A stretch of DNA of 64,000 nucleotides from Persicitalea sp038235275 (GTDB lineage Bacteria > Bacteroidota > Bacteroidia > Cytophagales > Spirosomataceae). The DNA is taken from positions 1-64,000 of the forward strand of contig JBBSUC010000026.1 in NCBI GenBank assembly GCA_038235275.1. Direction: 5' to 3'. A program made the translations under genes and the position numbers. Under the pieces are notes generated by a model that saw nothing but the letters and a program-made list of their open reading frames with translations, searched no databases and was not told the DNA's origin. Shown here in pieces: positions 8,467 through 18,035 of the stretch (positions within the stretch are counted from its first letter, which is position 1; every line of letters begins with the position of its first letter).

Positions 8467-10587
8467 TCAAACCAGCTTATCCGGCGTAATCGGCAATTCC
8501 CGAACCCGCTTCCCTGTGGCGTTAAAAACCGCGTTGGCCACCGCCGCCGCTACGCCGACGATACCCACTTCACCGATGCCCTTCACGCCCAATTTGTTGG
8601 AAGCCGTGTCTTCCTCGCGGATGAAAATGACTTCCATCGTGCCGATGTCCAGGTTGGCGGGAATGTGGTAATCCGCCAGCGAGCGGGTGACAAAGTTGCC
8701 CCGGCGCGGGTCGAGAACCGACTCTTCGGTGAGGGCCATGCCGATGCCCCATACGTTGCCTCCGATAATCTGGGAGCGAGCGGTTTTGGGATTCAGGATG
8801 CGCCCCGCCCCGGTTACGGCCAGAAAGCGGTTCACGCGTACCATGCCCGTATGTTTATGCACCCACACCTCGGCAAAGTTGGCGTTGAAACTGTGGGAGG
8901 AGTATTCCTCCGCGCTGGCGGGGGCCTCGGAATGAGTTTGGGTCTGGAAGTCAGCGATTTTCTCCGAAATCATCATTTGTGCCGCCGTCGGTCGGGCAAA
9001 AAACTGTTTACCGGACTTGGCGATCAGTTCTTCCGTGGCTTTTTGACAAACATCGTTCACCACATTGGCGTAGCTCATCGCTCCCACCGAACCCACCGAC
9101 CCGGCGGCGGGCGGCAGGTCGGAGTCGCCAATTTTAACGATAATTTTCTCGACCGTTAGCCCCAGCGCATCGGCGGCGGTTTGGGCCAGGATGGTGTAGG
9201 TACCGGTGCCAAGGTCAGCGGCGGCCAACTCGACAGTTGCCCGGACGTCGCTGCCCTCGCGTTTGAGCAGCACATTGGCTGAGCTGGGCCTTTGGTGAGC
9301 CGGATAAGTGCCGCAGGCTACACCGTAGCCCACCCAGTAATCTCCCTGCTCATTTTGCCGGGGCTGGGGCTTGCGCTTTTCCCAACCGAACGCCTTGGCG
9401 CCTTCGCGCAGGCACTGCACCGTCGCGCGGGTGGACCAGGGCTTGTCGTTGGAAGGGTCACGCGCGGGTTCGTTTTTCAGGCGAAACTCGATCGGATCCA
9501 GGTTCAGTTTAAAAGCAAGCTCATCCATGCCGGATTCCAGGGCAAAACTACCCGTTGACTTGCCGGGACCGCGCGTGTAGGTCGGCAGGATGATGTGCAT
9601 CGGTACGACACGGTAGCTGATGAGTGAATTCGGCGTGTCGTACATCACCTTCGAGCAATCGCCGCAGGGTTCCACAAATTCCTCGTTGATGGCAGAGTGG
9701 GTCGTGGTCTCGTGGGCCAGGGCCATTAGCTTGCCATCGGTGGTAGCAGCCAGACTTATTTTCTGGAAATTCCGCTGTCGCAGCCCTACCGAATTGACCA
9801 TTTGATGGCGGGTCAGAGCGAGCTTGACCGGGCGCTTAATCACCTGGGCGGCTACCGCAGTCAGCACCAGATTGGCCCACTGTCCGCCCTTGGAACCAAA
9901 ACCGCCGCCGATGTAGGGCGTCACAATCCGCACGTTTTCCGGTTTTAGATTGAGCGTTTTGGCGGCGGCATTCTGCGCTCCGTTCACAATTTGGGCGCTG
10001 CTGTACAGCGTCAGGCGGTCGCCCAGCCATTCGGCGATTGCCGCGTGGGGTTCCATCGGGTGATGGTGTTCGATGGGTGTGCCATAGACTTCCTCGATTT
10101 TGTGGGTCGCGCTGGCCAACGCCGACTTTACATCGCCACGCTTTTCGTCCTCGTGATCCTTGGCGGGTTTGGCCTCCGGGGCCAGTTTTTCAAAATCGAC
10201 TTTCGGGCTATCTTCCTGATATTTGACCTGTACCAAATTCGCGGCGTGGATGGCTTGTTCAAAGGTTTCGGCTACGACCATCCCAATATTTTGTCCAAAA
10301 AATTCGACCGCCGGGCTTTGCAGCATCGCCCCGCCCCGGATGCCGCCTTTTTCGTTGAGTTTGGGAGCGTTTTTGTGGGTGATGACCGCCAGTACACCCG
10401 GCGATTTTTCCGCCGAAGTTGCATCGATTTCCGTAATTTTTCCCGCCGCAATCGTGCTTTTTACCAGCACCGCGTAGGCTACGTTCCCGACCGGATGATC
10501 CAGCGAGTAATCGGCCTTTCCGGTCACTTTCAGAATCCCGTCGATGCGGCTGAGCGGCGAACCGACCATTTTATTTTTGTCTTCCAT
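8467..10587 (-). CDS. Molybdenum-cofactor subunit of xanthine/aldehyde oxidoreductase (PaoC/YagR-like)
   Basis: 706 residues. The N-terminus (SPLSRIDGILKVTGKADYSLD) and the glycine-rich segments TPYIGGGFGSKGG, GTYTILAQTAADALG and PPAAGSVGSVGAM are those of the large Mo-binding subunit of the xanthine oxidase family. The catalytic Glu is in GIGEVGIVG near the C-terminus. At this length and with these partners it matches the heterotrimeric periplasmic aldehyde oxidoreductase PaoABC (YagTSR) rather than cytosolic xanthine dehydrogenase. It is last in a three-gene operon, 21 bp after the FAD subunit. The molybdopterin cytosine dinucleotide and XdhC/PaoD-type maturation genes are not in the window. 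Confidence 0.92.
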   Translation of the reverse strand: MEDKNKMVGSPLSRIDGILKVTGKADYSLDHPVGNVAYAVLVKSTIAAGKITEIDATSAEKSPGVLAVITHKNAPKLNEKGGIRGGAMLQSPAVEFFGQNIGMVVAETFEQAIHAANLVQVKYQEDSPKVDFEKLAPEAKPAKDHEDEKRGDVKSALASATHKIEEVYGTPIEHHHPMEPHAAIAEWLGDRLTLYSSAQIVNGAQNAAAKTLNLKPENVRIVTPYIGGGFGSKGGQWANLVLTAVAAQVIKRPVKLALTRHQMVNSVGLRQRNFQKISLAATTDGKLMALAHETTTHSAINEEFVEPCGDCSKVMYDTPNSLISYRVVPMHIILPTYTRGPGKSTGSFALESGMDELAFKLNLDPIEFRLKNEPARDPSNDKPWSTRATVQCLREGAKAFGWEKRKPQPRQNEQGDYWVGYGVACGTYPAHQRPSSANVLLKREGSDVRATVELAAADLGTGTYTILAQTAADALGLTVEKIIVKIGDSDLPPAAGSVGSVGAMSYANVVNDVCQKATEELIAKSGKQFFARPTAAQMMISEKIADFQTQTHSEAPASAEEYSSHSFNANFAEVWVHKHTGMVRVNRFLAVTGAGRILNPKTARSQIIGGNVWGIGMALTEESVLDPRRGNFVTRSLADYHIPANLDIGTMEVIFIREEDTASNKLGVKGIGEVGIVGVAAAVANAVFNATGKRVRELPITPDKLV

Positions 10588-10608
10588 GAAATTTTTGGCT
10601 TATAAAAA

Positions 10609-11604
10609 TCAGGATTTTACGCCCCGCATTGCCATGTCCAGCGCGTGAACGATGCTGCGGTTGCCCAGTTCGACTTTGAACTTGTTGTGTTCCAAAGGGC
10701 GGGCAGCGGCCATTTCAGCGGCGGCGGCGCGTTTAAAATTTTCCGGCGTCGCTTCCTGGCCGACCAACAACTTTTCGGCTTCCAAGGCTCGCCAGGGCTT
10801 GTGGGCCACGCCGCCCATCGCGATTCTGACCTGCTCGATGCGCTTTCCCTCTAATTCCAATGCGGCAGCAACCGAAATCAGCGCGAAGGCGTAGGAAGCC
10901 CGGTCGCGGACTTTGAGGTAGTAGGAATTTTTGGCAAAATTATTTTTGGGCAACTCGATGGCTACGATTAATTCGCCGGGTGCGAGATTGGTTTCTTTTT
11001 CGGGCGTATCGCCCGGCAAGCGATGAAAATCCGCGAAGGCAAGGCTGCGCTCCTGGCCGCTGGCGTTTCTCACTTTCACCACCGCGTCCAGCGCTGCCAG
11101 CGCAATAGCCATGTCGGAAGGATACACCGCCACGCATTTTTCGGACCAGCCGAAAATGGCGTGGTTGCGATTGATGCCTTCCAACGCCCCGCAGCCAGTA
11201 TTGGGCTCACGCTTGTTGCAGGGCATAGACACCTCGTAGAAATAAGGACAGCGCGTCCGTTGCAGCATATTGCCGCCGTTGGTCGCCATGTTGCGGATTT
11301 GCCCGGAAGCTCCGGCCAGAATCGCCTGCGTCAGCAGCGGGTAATTTTGCCGCACTAGCGGGTGATTCGCCGTCTCGGTGTTTTTCCCCAATCCACCCAG
11401 CGAAATACCGCCAGCGGGTAGCGCTGTGATTTGGGTGAGGTTCAGCCGCGTGATATCGATCAGTTCATCGGGCCGCTCGACGTCTTCCTTCATCAAATCG
11501 AGCAAGTTGGTGCCGCCCGCCAGGAACTTGGCGTTGGGATTCGCAGCCAGAAGCTGGGAAGCGGCGGCGGCGTCTTTGGGATTGGTGTATTTGAATGGTC
11601 TCAT
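10609..11604 (-). CDS. FAD-binding subunit with 4Fe-4S insertion (PaoB/YagS-like)
   Basis: 331 residues. FAD-binding-5 signature FLAGGTNLLDLMK near residue 30, then ATNGGNMLQRTRCPYF. Cysteines at RCPYF, MPCNKR, TGCGA and EKC form the extra cysteine set that holds a [4Fe-4S] cluster in PaoB-type subunits, absent from ordinary xanthine dehydrogenases. The C-terminal CO-dehydrogenase-flavoprotein domain (AAAEMAAARPLEHNKFKVEL) is complete. It lies between the Fe-S and Mo subunits with gaps of 10 and 21 bp. Confidence 0.92.
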   Translation of the reverse strand: MRPFKYTNPKDAAAASQLLAANPNAKFLAGGTNLLDLMKEDVERPDELIDITRLNLTQITALPAGGISLGGLGKNTETANHPLVRQNYPLLTQAILAGASGQIRNMATNGGNMLQRTRCPYFYEVSMPCNKREPNTGCGALEGINRNHAIFGWSEKCVAVYPSDMAIALAALDAVVKVRNASGQERSLAFADFHRLPGDTPEKETNLAPGELIVAIELPKNNFAKNSYYLKVRDRASYAFALISVAAALELEGKRIEQVRIAMGGVAHKPWRALEAEKLLVGQEATPENFKRAAAAEMAAARPLEHNKFKVELGNRSIVHALDMAMRGVKS

Positions 11605-11614
11605 ATTGTAAAAG

Positions 11615-12397
11615 TTAACCTACCATTAGCCAGGTTTGCTCCACGGGTTTGCCGCTGTGGACTTCCTGAATGGCGGCGACGATGTTGGGGTAGGCCCCGC
11701 AGCGGCATAGGTTGCCCGACATCCGCTCCCGAATTTCTTCGTCGGAAAGTTGAACCGCACCGGGCTTAGTACGGACGTTTTCGGTGACGTAGCTTAGCTC
11801 ACCGTTTTTTGCCTCATCCAGCAAAGCAATGGCGGAGCAAATCTGACCGGAAGTGCAGAAGCCGCACTGAAAGCCGTCGTGTTTAATAAAAGCGGCCTGC
11901 ATCGGGTGCAGTTCGTTGCCCTGCGCCATGCCTTCGATCGTTTTGACCGTCCGGCCTTCGCAACTGGCCGCCAGCGTCAGGCACGACAACACCCGCCTGC
12001 CGTCCACGACAACCGTGCAGGCCCCGCATTGGCCGTGGTCGCAGCCCTTTTTTGATCCCGTCAGTTGCAGTCTTTCGCGCAACGTATCCAGCAAGGTCAT
12101 CCGCGAATCGACCATAACTTTATTTGCCTTGCCATTGACTTTGAAAGCCACTTCGACGCCATTTTCAATACTGGTTAGCGAAAAATCCGGCGTCGAGGTG
12201 CTAAGCGGGCGGGTCAGCACCTGCTCGGCGGCGGCGGATTGGTAAGCCAGCATCCCACCGCCCGCCAGGGCCATCAATTTCATAAAATGCCGCCGATTAA
12301 CGCCCGTGTCGAGAATTTCGCTCAGGTCTTCGGGCATCAGGTTTTCGAAGAGTTTCTTTTCGTCTTCGGTGAGTTGCGGGGGATTGCTTTCTTCCAT
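11615..12397 (-). CDS. 2Fe-2S subunit of aldehyde oxidoreductase with twin-arginine motif (PaoA/YagT-like)
   Basis: 260 residues from the ATG at 12397. After about 33 acidic residues comes NRRHFMKLMALAGGG, a twin-arginine motif followed by a hydrophobic stretch, so the complex is probably exported folded by Tat, carrying the other subunits along. Two [2Fe-2S] clusters are visible: a plant-ferredoxin type (GCDHGQCGACTVV..LSC) and the helical type (CGFCTSGQ..NLCRCGAYP). The long acidic stretch before the RR is unusual for a Tat signal. First gene of the operon; the divergent transketolase gene begins 206 bp away. Confidence 0.9.
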   Translation of the reverse strand: MEESNPPQLTEDEKKLFENLMPEDLSEILDTGVNRRHFMKLMALAGGGMLAYQSAAAEQVLTRPLSTSTPDFSLTSIENGVEVAFKVNGKANKVMVDSRMTLLDTLRERLQLTGSKKGCDHGQCGACTVVVDGRRVLSCLTLAASCEGRTVKTIEGMAQGNELHPMQAAFIKHDGFQCGFCTSGQICSAIALLDEAKNGELSYVTENVRTKPGAVQLSDEEIRERMSGNLCRCGAYPNIVAAIQEVHSGKPVEQTWLMVG

Positions 12398-12568
12398 CGT
12401 GCAGGATATTGGTAATCGTAAGTCCAAATCGATAACGGCATTTATGGATGGGTAATTATACAGCAACCCGATTTGAAAACCGAATGTTTCCTATTTTTCA
12501 ATTTCTATACCCGCTCATTCTGATAGCACATTTTCCCCCTTCCTACCTCAACTCCCCAAAAAGAACCG

Positions 12569-12576
12569 TACTTTTG
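12569..12576 (+). promoter_or_regulatory. Putative -7 box for the split-transketolase operon
   Basis: TACTTTTG fits TAnnTTTG and lies 27 bp before the ATG at 12604. No good -33 TTG is seen 19-21 bp upstream, so this is a weak call. It would drive the run of overlapping genes from 12604 to 19144. Confidence 0.4.
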
Positions 12577-12603
12577 CGGCTGATTAGCCGTCCAAGATAC
12601 GAT

Positions 12604-13437
12604 ATGTCACAACCCGTTCTACCGGAAACCTCCGATCACCAGCAGCTCAGCGGTCAGCTTCGGCTGAAAATCCTGAGCTTGTACAACCAGGCCCACGCGG
12701 GCCACATTGGCTGCTCGATGAGCTGCATCGACCTGATGATCGGGGTTTTACTTTTGAATAAAAAACCTGACGATACCTTTCTGCTTTCTAAGGGCCACGC
12801 CGCCGCTTCGCTTTACGCCTGCCTGAATTATCTGGGTGAGATCAGCGACGAAGCTTTGGCGACCTATTATAAGGATGGCACTTCCCTGCCCGCTCACCCG
12901 GCCCCCGGTCAGTATCCGGGCATTCCGTTTGCTACGGGTTCGCTGGGCCACGGGCTGCCGATCGCGGTGGGTATCGCCCACGCTGCCAAAATCAGCGGCG
13001 AAGACAGCTACGCCTACGCCCTGCTTTCCGACGGTGAAACGAACGAGGGCACTACCTGGGAAGCGGCTCATTTTGCTTTACAGCACGGGCTGGACAACCT
13101 TTTCATGTACGTGGACAAGAACGGCTTGCAGGGCTTTGGCACGACCGCCGAGGTGCTGGGCGACACTGCCGACCCGGCCAAGTGGCGGGCTATCGGCTTT
13201 GAGACCATCGAAATCGACGGCCACGACATCGCCGAAATCGACCGCACGTTGAACGAGTTAAAAACGCACAAAAACGGTTTTCCCAAGGCGATTATCGCCC
13301 ATACGGTGAAGGGCAAGGGCGTGTCGTACATGGAAGACAAGTTGGAATGGCACTACCTGCCGATGAACCCCGAGCAGTATGAAATGGCGCGGCAGGAAAT
13401 CAGCGAAAAGTACCTTAGCCCCGCGATTCATGCCTGA
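12604..13437 (+). CDS. Transketolase, N-terminal (thiamine diphosphate-binding) half
   Basis: 277 residues from the ATG at 12604; a longer reading to 12448 is less likely. It contains the ThDP-binding half of a transketolase: QAHAGHIG (His30), KGHAAASLYA, GSLGHGLPIAVGIA and LLSDGETNEGTTWE (acidic Mg2+ ligand plus Asn147). The pyrimidine-binding half is a separate gene at 15424-16344. Split transketolases usually work as heterodimers that move two-carbon ketol units. The position inside a glycosyltransferase cluster suggests synthesis of an unusual sugar rather than the pentose phosphate pathway. The stop overlaps the next start by 8 bp, implying translational coupling. Confidence 0.92.
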   Translation: MSQPVLPETSDHQQLSGQLRLKILSLYNQAHAGHIGCSMSCIDLMIGVLLLNKKPDDTFLLSKGHAAASLYACLNYLGEISDEALATYYKDGTSLPAHPAPGQYPGIPFATGSLGHGLPIAVGIAHAAKISGEDSYAYALLSDGETNEGTTWEAAHFALQHGLDNLFMYVDKNGLQGFGTTAEVLGDTADPAKWRAIGFETIEIDGHDIAEIDRTLNELKTHKNGFPKAIIAHTVKGKGVSYMEDKLEWHYLPMNPEQYEMARQEISEKYLSPAIHA

Positions 13438-15427
13438 GCAACCGCTGACTTTATCCGATAAAATTCTGCAACTCAAAGGTCCGATCTTCGTTTTCGGGGC
13501 CAGCGGCTTTATCGGCGTCAACCTTTTCAACGAAATATTCAAGCTGCGCCAGGACTGCTACGCCCTCACGCACGACGCCACGCGGGCCTGGCGACTCAAA
13601 ACGCTGGACGTGCCGTTCGAGAACGTCGTTCACTGCGATATTCTCTCTAAGGTTTCGGTGAAGGAGGTTTTTGAAAAATACCAGCCCCGCACCATTTTCA
13701 ACTTGGCCGCTTACGGCGCGTACAGTAAGCAGAATAACGTCAACCTGACCTACGAAACCAACGTCGTCGGGACGGTGAATTTGTTGGAAAACTGCTCGCC
13801 GGAGTCAGTCTATATTCACGCGGGCAGTAGTTCGGAATACGGCTTTAACTGCACCGCTCCCGGTGAGGAGGACCGCGTGGAGCCAAACAGCCACTACGCC
13901 GTTTCTAAGGTTTCGGCGGCATATTTGCTGGAATTCTACGCCAAAACCAAGGGGCTAAATACGCTGAACCTGCGGCTGTATTCCATCTACGGCTACTGGG
14001 AGGAGCCCGACCGCCTGATTCCGCGACTTATTGAAAAAGCCCGCCACGGCGAACTACCTTCGTTCGTGTCACCGGACATCAGCCGGGATTTCGTGTTCAT
14101 CGACGACTGTCTGAATTCCTTTGTGATGTCGGCTTTGGGCGTTGGGGTGAACAACCGGGGAAAATCCTATAACGTGGCCACCGGACAGAAGACGACCATC
14201 GGCGAGTTGGTGACCATCACGCAGGAACTTTTTAACCTGGAAGTCGAGCCGGAATGGGGCAGCATGACCAATCGCAAGTGGGACTTAGCCGATTGGTACG
14301 GTGATCCGTCCAATATTCAAGCCGATTTGGGCTGGCGGGCGACGACTTCGCTGGCGGAGGGATTGACCAAAACGAAAGATTGGCAGGATAGCGCGGGCTA
14401 CGAAAGCCGCATCATTCCAGCTTTCGAGAATCCTTATTTGAACCCGGTCATTACGGCCATCATCGCCTGTTATAAGGATGCCCAGGCGATTCCGTACATG
14501 TATGAGCGGCTGGTGAAGATGTTCAATGACCTGAAAGTCAGGTACGAGATTATTTTCGTGAACGACAATTCACCGGATAATCAGGAGGAAATTATCGACG
14601 CGCTTTGCGACCAGGATCCTAACGTGGTAGGCATCAGTCACTCGCGTAACTTCGGCTCGCAGTCGGCGTTCCTAAGTGGTATGGAAATCGCTACGGGCGA
14701 CGCCGTGGTGCTGATGGACGGCGACTTGCAGGACCCACCGGAGATCATCCCGGCTTTTTACGAAAAATGGAACGAGGGCTTCGACGTGGTCTATGGCGTC
14801 AGGACGCAGCGCGAGATGAAGCCGCAGGTGCATTTTTTCTATAAGCTGTTTTACAAAATATTCCAAAACCTCAGCTATATCCAAATTCCGCGCGACGCGG
14901 GCGATTTCTCGCTCATCGACCGCAAAGTGGTGAAGGAGTTGGTGGACTTGCCCGAAACCGAGCAATTCCTGCGCGGTTTGCGCGCCTGGGTGGGTTTCAA
15001 ACAAACGGGCGTTCCCTACGTGCGGCCCGAGCGAATGTTCGGCGTTTCGACCAACAACTGGCGGAAGAATATTTGGTGGGCCAAGAAGGCGATTTTCTCG
15101 TTCAGCTTCGCGCCGCTGGAATTGATGAGCTACGCGGGATTTTTCCTGACGGGGCTTTCCTTCTTAGGCATCATTTGGCAGATTACGGCTCGTTTGATGA
15201 ATTTCGATCCTCGCACGCCCTACGGCATTTCCACCGTTATCATTCTGGTGGTGTTTTTTGGCGGTCTAACGATTTTGGGCATTTCGTTTCTAGGGGAATA
15301 TATTGCCAAGATTTTTGAGGAAACCAAAAAACGCCCTAAATTCATCCGCACCCGCATCCGGCGCGGGCCGAAGGCGTACAAGTCCGCCGACGAAATTCGG
15401 GCTTTGGTCAAACAACTGAATAAATGA
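13430..15427 (+). CDS. Fusion of NAD-dependent sugar epimerase/dehydratase and GT2 glycosyltransferase
   Basis: 665 residues from the ATG at 13430. Residues about 17-315 are an extended SDR sugar-nucleotide enzyme: Rossmann GASGFIG (23-29), AGSSSEYG, and Y156-x3-K160. Residues about 338-560 are a GT2 domain of the DPM1/ArnC/GtrB type: VTAIIACYKDAQ, FVNDNSPDN, and MDGDLQDPP (429-437) as the metal/donor motif. Two helices follow (about 566-585 and 601-622), so it is anchored in the inner membrane. This architecture could make a modified sugar and pass it to a lipid carrier. It overlaps both transketolase halves (8 and 4 bp), so the three genes are coupled. The frame is open throughout, so the fusion is real in this sequence. 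Confidence 0.88.
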   Translation: MPEQPLTLSDKILQLKGPIFVFGASGFIGVNLFNEIFKLRQDCYALTHDATRAWRLKTLDVPFENVVHCDILSKVSVKEVFEKYQPRTIFNLAAYGAYSKQNNVNLTYETNVVGTVNLLENCSPESVYIHAGSSSEYGFNCTAPGEEDRVEPNSHYAVSKVSAAYLLEFYAKTKGLNTLNLRLYSIYGYWEEPDRLIPRLIEKARHGELPSFVSPDISRDFVFIDDCLNSFVMSALGVGVNNRGKSYNVATGQKTTIGELVTITQELFNLEVEPEWGSMTNRKWDLADWYGDPSNIQADLGWRATTSLAEGLTKTKDWQDSAGYESRIIPAFENPYLNPVITAIIACYKDAQAIPYMYERLVKMFNDLKVRYEIIFVNDNSPDNQEEIIDALCDQDPNVVGISHSRNFGSQSAFLSGMEIATGDAVVLMDGDLQDPPEIIPAFYEKWNEGFDVVYGVRTQREMKPQVHFFYKLFYKIFQNLSYIQIPRDAGDFSLIDRKVVKELVDLPETEQFLRGLRAWVGFKQTGVPYVRPERMFGVSTNNWRKNIWWAKKAIFSFSFAPLELMSYAGFFLTGLSFLGIIWQITARLMNFDPRTPYGISTVIILVVFFGGLTILGISFLGEYIAKIFEETKKRPKFIRTRIRRGPKAYKSADEIRALVKQLNK

Positions 15428-16344
15428 GAGTAGAATTTTCGCAATCCATCGAAAAGCTGGCGGTCGAGGACGAATCCATCATCTTCATCACGGGCGACCT
15501 TGGCTACAACGCCTTCGAGAACCTGCGCGATACGCTGGGCAAGCGATTCATCAACGCGGGCGTGGCCGAGCAGAATATGGTGGGCGTGGCGGCAGGTATG
15601 GCATATAAGGGCTACAAAGTTTTCTGTTACAGCATCGCACCCTTCGTCGTGTATCGCTGTCTGGAACAGTTTCGTAACGATGTTTGCTTTCACGACTTGC
15701 CGGTTTTTCTGGTGGCCAACGGCGGAGGCTACGGCTACGGCATCATGGGCAGCAGCCACCACACGCTGGAAGATTTGGCCTGTTTGAGCGGCTTGCAAAA
15801 CGTCACGGCCCACGTCCCGGCTTTTTCCGATGAGGTAGCAGCGACGGTGAATCAGATCTCCAGTTCCGCTCGTCCGGCTTATTTGCGCCTGGGAGCGGGG
15901 AAATTGACGCCCGAGGGAAGCTATCAGTCGGGTTCATTTAAAGTTGTCCATCAATCCGAAACCTCGGAAATAGCGATGGTAACGCTCGGTCCGATTACCA
16001 ATAATGCGTTGATGGCGGTGACGGGGAATGAGGACTTGAATAAAATAGTAACGGTAATTGCTGCCAACACTTTCCCATTGGCAATGCCCGAAGACATCCA
16101 AAAAATCCTGCACGAATCTGCCCATATCATCGTCGCCGAAGAACACGTCAGCACGGGCGGCCTGGCGCAGCAGTTATCGGTGCAATTGTTGGAATGCGGC
16201 ATTCGTCCCGAGTCTTTCGTGAGCCTGCGGGCTAATGGCTACCCCGACCACAAGTACGGCAGTCAGCAATTTCACCAGAAAAACGCGCAGCTCGACGCTG
16301 CCAGCATTGAAGCTGCCCTCCTCAACCAATTACAGCGCGCATGA
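15424..16344 (+). CDS. Transketolase, C-terminal (pyrimidine-binding) half
   Basis: 306 residues, starting in an ATGA overlap with the fusion gene. It has the pyrimidine domain with the catalytic Glu in NAGVAEQNMVGVAAGMA, GGGYGYGIMGSSHHTLED, and a C-terminal transketolase domain (VTLGPITNNALMAV, VAEEHVSTGGLAQQL). With the protein at 12604-13437 it makes up a full transketolase, but the two halves are separated by the 2-kb epimerase-GT2 gene. It ends in another ATGA overlap. Confidence 0.92.
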   Translation: MRVEFSQSIEKLAVEDESIIFITGDLGYNAFENLRDTLGKRFINAGVAEQNMVGVAAGMAYKGYKVFCYSIAPFVVYRCLEQFRNDVCFHDLPVFLVANGGGYGYGIMGSSHHTLEDLACLSGLQNVTAHVPAFSDEVAATVNQISSSARPAYLRLGAGKLTPEGSYQSGSFKVVHQSETSEIAMVTLGPITNNALMAVTGNEDLNKIVTVIAANTFPLAMPEDIQKILHESAHIIVAEEHVSTGGLAQQLSVQLLECGIRPESFVSLRANGYPDHKYGSQQFHQKNAQLDAASIEAALLNQLQRA

Positions 16345-18035
16345 ACCAGCGGGCTTCCCAACTTCTTGTAAGCCTGACGCTACTCATCCCGATCGGAATT
16401 TATTTCTGGGTGTGGGATTATTACGCCATCAATATTCCGAAGTGGGACGACCACGCCCTCAAAGCCTTCTTGGTCGAATATCTCCAAGCTCCCGATTTCT
16501 TCGGCAAAATTCAGGCACTATTCAAGCAGCACAACGAACACCGCATCACCCTGACGCGCTTCGTCGCGCTGTTGGATTATAAAATTTTCGGTGCGCTCAA
16601 CTTTAAGCGTTTGATGCTTTACGGCAACCTTACCTTGCTGGGTGTTATTGTTTTGTGGTGGGTTTTGTTGAAAAATAACAAGAAACCGTTCTACGCTCTA
16701 ATCCCCGTCCCTTTTATTTGGCTTACGCTTTCCCACTACGAAAATATGTACTGGGGCATGGCGGCGGTGCAAAATTTTGGCGTGGTCGTGTTGTCCGTAT
16801 GGACGCTTTTTTGCTGCGTTTCACGGCGTAGGGGTCCGTTTATTCTCTCGTTGGTATTGGCCGCGCTGGCCTGCCTAACCAGCGGCAATGGGCTGCTGGT
16901 CTTACCCATCGGGGCTGTTCTCCTTTTATTGGCCCCCCGCTGGCGGCGACTTATCGTTTGGTTGGCGGTTAGCGCGGGCTATTTACTAGTTTATTTCTTC
17001 GATTTCGAGCGATCACCCGCTAATCCCGACGCGCATTTTGGGGTGGGGGGATTCATCAAGGGTTACCTGTATTTTCTTGGCTCTTTTGCGGAATCCCTGC
17101 CGGTGCAAAATCACGGGCAAGCCTGCTTATTTTTGGGCGCCATTCTGTTTTTGGTCGCTATTTCTATCGGCTTCGGTACGCTTTTCAGTCTTATCAGAAA
17201 TCGTTACGAATATGATTTTGCCAAAATCACCGACCTTTTTTGTCTGGGTATCATTATGTTTGTGTTGGGAACGGCCCTGATCGTGGTTTACTCCCGCGTG
17301 GGTTTTGGCCTGGAAGGTTTGCTGACGAGTCGCTATAAAATATATTCCTTCCTGCTTCTGCTGGTCGCCTACCTCTACGTCGTCATCCCCATTCGGGGCA
17401 GTTTCCTGTCGCCCTACGTTTCCGCTATTGTGTTCTTCAACGCCCTATATTTGGTGTTCAGCAATCATTACCATCTGGTGGATGCTCATAATTTGCGCAA
17501 ATTTCAAACGACCCAACGTTTCAACTCGATCTACCCCGACCGCTCGCTGACGGTGCCAAGAGACACTACCCTGGCAAGTTTGCTCGTGGAAGAACCAGCC
17601 GTTTTCTACGATGATTTACTTCCTCTGATTAAGACTGCCTCTCGTCAATCCTTCGCGGGACGCACCGCCGGGCTGACGGAGTTGTCTCAAGCCACTACGA
17701 TCCGGCCGACCGACGAAAACATCGAAATTCGCAATACTAGTTATTCCAATCAGCGTTTACAGGATAGCGGCGTCTATTTTGTGTTGAGTTCAGCCAAAAG
17801 GTACTACCTCTACCCCGCCGACCGCCGTCGCAATACCAACCGAAAACAGCTTTTCCTGCACCAAACCTACTTCGCCCCCGGCTTTTACGCCGACATCCCT
17901 TACGCCGAGGTGGAGGCAGACCGTTATGCCGTCGGAATTTTGTGGAAACAGGGTGAGCTGGTGGGAATTTTGATGGGAAAAGATTCGATCACTACCCGGG
18001 AGGTAGCAGCTAAAACAATCAAAACAAACTGGTGA
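16341..18035 (+). CDS. Polytopic membrane protein, GT-C-like glycosyltransferase candidate
   Basis: 564 residues. About ten hydrophobic helices fill residues 8-395; the last 170 form a soluble, probably periplasmic domain. The first loop has WDDHALKAFLVEYLQ and QHNEHRITLTR; an acidic pair in the first loop plus a His/Arg cluster is typical of GT-C enzymes that use lipid-linked sugars. Family membership is inferred from topology only. It overlaps its neighbours by 4 bp on both sides, so it belongs to the same translation-coupled set. Confidence 0.6.
   Translation: MNQRASQLLVSLTLLIPIGIYFWVWDYYAINIPKWDDHALKAFLVEYLQAPDFFGKIQALFKQHNEHRITLTRFVALLDYKIFGALNFKRLMLYGNLTLLGVIVLWWVLLKNNKKPFYALIPVPFIWLTLSHYENMYWGMAAVQNFGVVVLSVWTLFCCVSRRRGPFILSLVLAALACLTSGNGLLVLPIGAVLLLLAPRWRRLIVWLAVSAGYLLVYFFDFERSPANPDAHFGVGGFIKGYLYFLGSFAESLPVQNHGQACLFLGAILFLVAISIGFGTLFSLIRNRYEYDFAKITDLFCLGIIMFVLGTALIVVYSRVGFGLEGLLTSRYKIYSFLLLLVAYLYVVIPIRGSFLSPYVSAIVFFNALYLVFSNHYHLVDAHNLRKFQTTQRFNSIYPDRSLTVPRDTTLASLLVEEPAVFYDDLLPLIKTASRQSFAGRTAGLTELSQATTIRPTDENIEIRNTSYSNQRLQDSGVYFVLSSAKRYYLYPADRRRNTNRKQLFLHQTYFAPGFYADIPYAEVEADRYAVGILWKQGELVGILMGKDSITTREVAAKTIKTNW

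Noticed and set aside
8293..9159. Plus-strand open frame opposite the Mo-subunit gene
   Set aside because: Antisense shadow of a well-supported oxidoreductase gene; no motif of its own.
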